DNA from: CALJIC01 sp039805565
Lineage (GTDB): Bacteria; Chloroflexota; Chloroflexia; Chloroflexales; Roseiflexaceae
Direction of reading: 5' to 3'
Length of the DNA: 6,302 nt
Assembly: GCA_039805565.1 (NCBI GenBank)
Contig: JBDLTZ010000086.1
Coordinates: 1-6,302, forward strand
In this document: in pieces, positions 5,704 through 6,302 of the stretch
How positions within the stretch are numbered: position 1 is the stretch's first letter
Layout of the letters: each line of letters opens with the position of its first letter
Notes under the pieces: model-generated
Database searches by the model: none
What the model was told of the DNA's origin: nothing
What the model saw: only the letters and a program-made list of their open reading frames with translations
Position numbers and translations under genes: made by a program

Positions 5704-6302
5704 CTATGCGGTCTGGGCTGGGGTCCCGGCCGCCTCGGATGTGGCGCCTGCGTCGCGCGTCGGGAACAGCGTGAAGATCAGGTTCAGCACGATCCCGAAC
5801 ACCGCCGCCGTGGCGATCGCCGGGAGCCGCAGCGTGCCCACCGGGATCTCGCCGCCGGCGAACGCGCTCCCGCCGATCCCGATTACCAGGATCGTGGCGC
5901 CCACCGCCAGCTGCCGCGGGCTGAACAGGTCAACCTTCTCGGCCTGCATCAGCGCCACACCCTGCAGCCCAATCACGCCGAACAGGTAGATCGCCAGGCC
6001 ACCTACCACCGCCGTGGGGACGGTGCCGACCAGCGCCGCGAGCTTGCCCACGAAGGCCAGCAGCATCGCGATCCCGCCGGCCGCCATCAGCACCGGCGCC
6101 GAGTAGTTGCGCGTGATCGCCATCAGCGAGTTGTTCTCACCGTAGTTCGTGCCCGCGCAGCCCCCGAGCAAGCCGTTCACCAGGTCGCCGATCCCATCGA
6201 TCACCAGGTTCAGGCCGATCAGCCGCTTGATCTGCAGCGTCGGCCGCCGCAGCTCCTCCGCCAGCCGGTCGACGTACAGGCTGATCTGGTAGAGGTGCGC
6301 GG
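5704..6302 (-). CDS. uraA: UraA-like uracil/xanthine permease (NCS2 family), C-terminal part
   Basis: Partial: the 5' end lies beyond the window. The readable frame extends to the window edge without a stop, giving 198 residues; the GTG at 6202-6204 is an internal Val, not the start. The signature TNYGENNSLMAITRNYS matches the uracil-binding segment of E. coli UraA, and the Glu at 6136-6138 corresponds to UraA Glu290, which contacts the base. The GEN motif favours the uracil branch over the QNN-type xanthine permeases. Four hydrophobic segments follow: APVLMAAGGIAMLLAFVGKL, the VPTAVVGGLAIYLFGVIGL stretch, LAVGATILVIGIGGSAF and LPAIATAAVFGIVLNLIFTLF. The protein ends in a short polar tail rich in Ala, Thr and Glu, presumably cytoplasmic. 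Role: proton-coupled uptake of uracil or a related base across the inner membrane, feeding pyrimidine salvage. It appears functionally unrelated to the downstream genes, and the hairpin after it should end its transcript. Confidence 0.92.
   Translation of the reverse strand, partial: AHLYQISLYVDRLAEELRRPTLQIKRLIGLNLVIDGIGDLVNGLLGGCAGTNYGENNSLMAITRNYSAPVLMAAGGIAMLLAFVGKLAALVGTVPTAVVGGLAIYLFGVIGLQGVALMQAEKVDLFSPRQLAVGATILVIGIGGSAFAGGEIPVGTLRLPAIATAAVFGIVLNLIFTLFPTRDAGATSEAAGTPAQTA

Noticed and set aside
5496..5774. A 92-codon plus-strand frame between the hydrolase remnant and the permease
   Set aside because: Low-complexity Gly/Arg/Ser composition, overlaps the permease end on the other strand and runs through the terminator-like hairpin.
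1..6302. CRISPR array, tRNA or rRNA gene, insertion sequence, riboswitch or T-box
   Set aside because: No regularly spaced direct repeats, cloverleaf, rRNA-like stretch, transposase or recognisable aptamer core was seen on either strand by eye.

Overview
This is a GC-rich bacterial window in which every confident gene lies on the minus strand. Read in the direction of transcription (high to low coordinates) it holds: the C-terminal part of a UraA-type uracil/xanthine (NCS2) permease cut by the window edge, the degraded tail of an alpha/beta hydrolase, a complete NAD-dependent epimerase/dehydratase (extended SDR), a short cobalamin-independent methionine synthase-like (core-MetE) protein, and a large GH95-like glycoside hydrolase. 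A plus-strand gene may end in the first 40 bases.

The high GC, strong GC bias at third codon positions, TTG/ATG start mix and CCCTCTCCC...GGGAGAGGG intergenic hairpins resemble filamentous or thermophilic Chloroflexota (Roseiflexus/Kouleothrix-like). That assignment is inference from remembered genome style; there is no marker gene here to prove it.

Layout: 1-40, possible plus-strand gene tail; 41-278, intergenic with a TATAAT box and a 12-bp hairpin; 279-2789, GH95-like hydrolase; 2790-3113, 324-bp intergenic with a 14-bp hairpin of the same family; 3114-4124, core-MetE; 4125-4190, two tandem hairpins; 4191-5168, epimerase; 5169-5703, intergenic with a promoter candidate, the hydrolase remnant and an 11-bp stem hairpin; 5704-6302, permease C-terminus.

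The epimerase and core-MetE genes are 66 bp apart and probably share a transcript, unless the hairpins between them attenuate it. The GH95-like gene could be transcribed separately from its 324-bp leader. The epimerase and the GH95-like enzyme both suggest sugar metabolism; how the core-MetE protein fits is not evident. No complete new system was recognised. The best leads are the GH95-like enzyme lacking the canonical catalytic Asp, the stand-alone MetE core with its zinc site intact, the hairpins that sit 11-12 nt after three consecutive stop codons, and the decaying hydrolase fragment.
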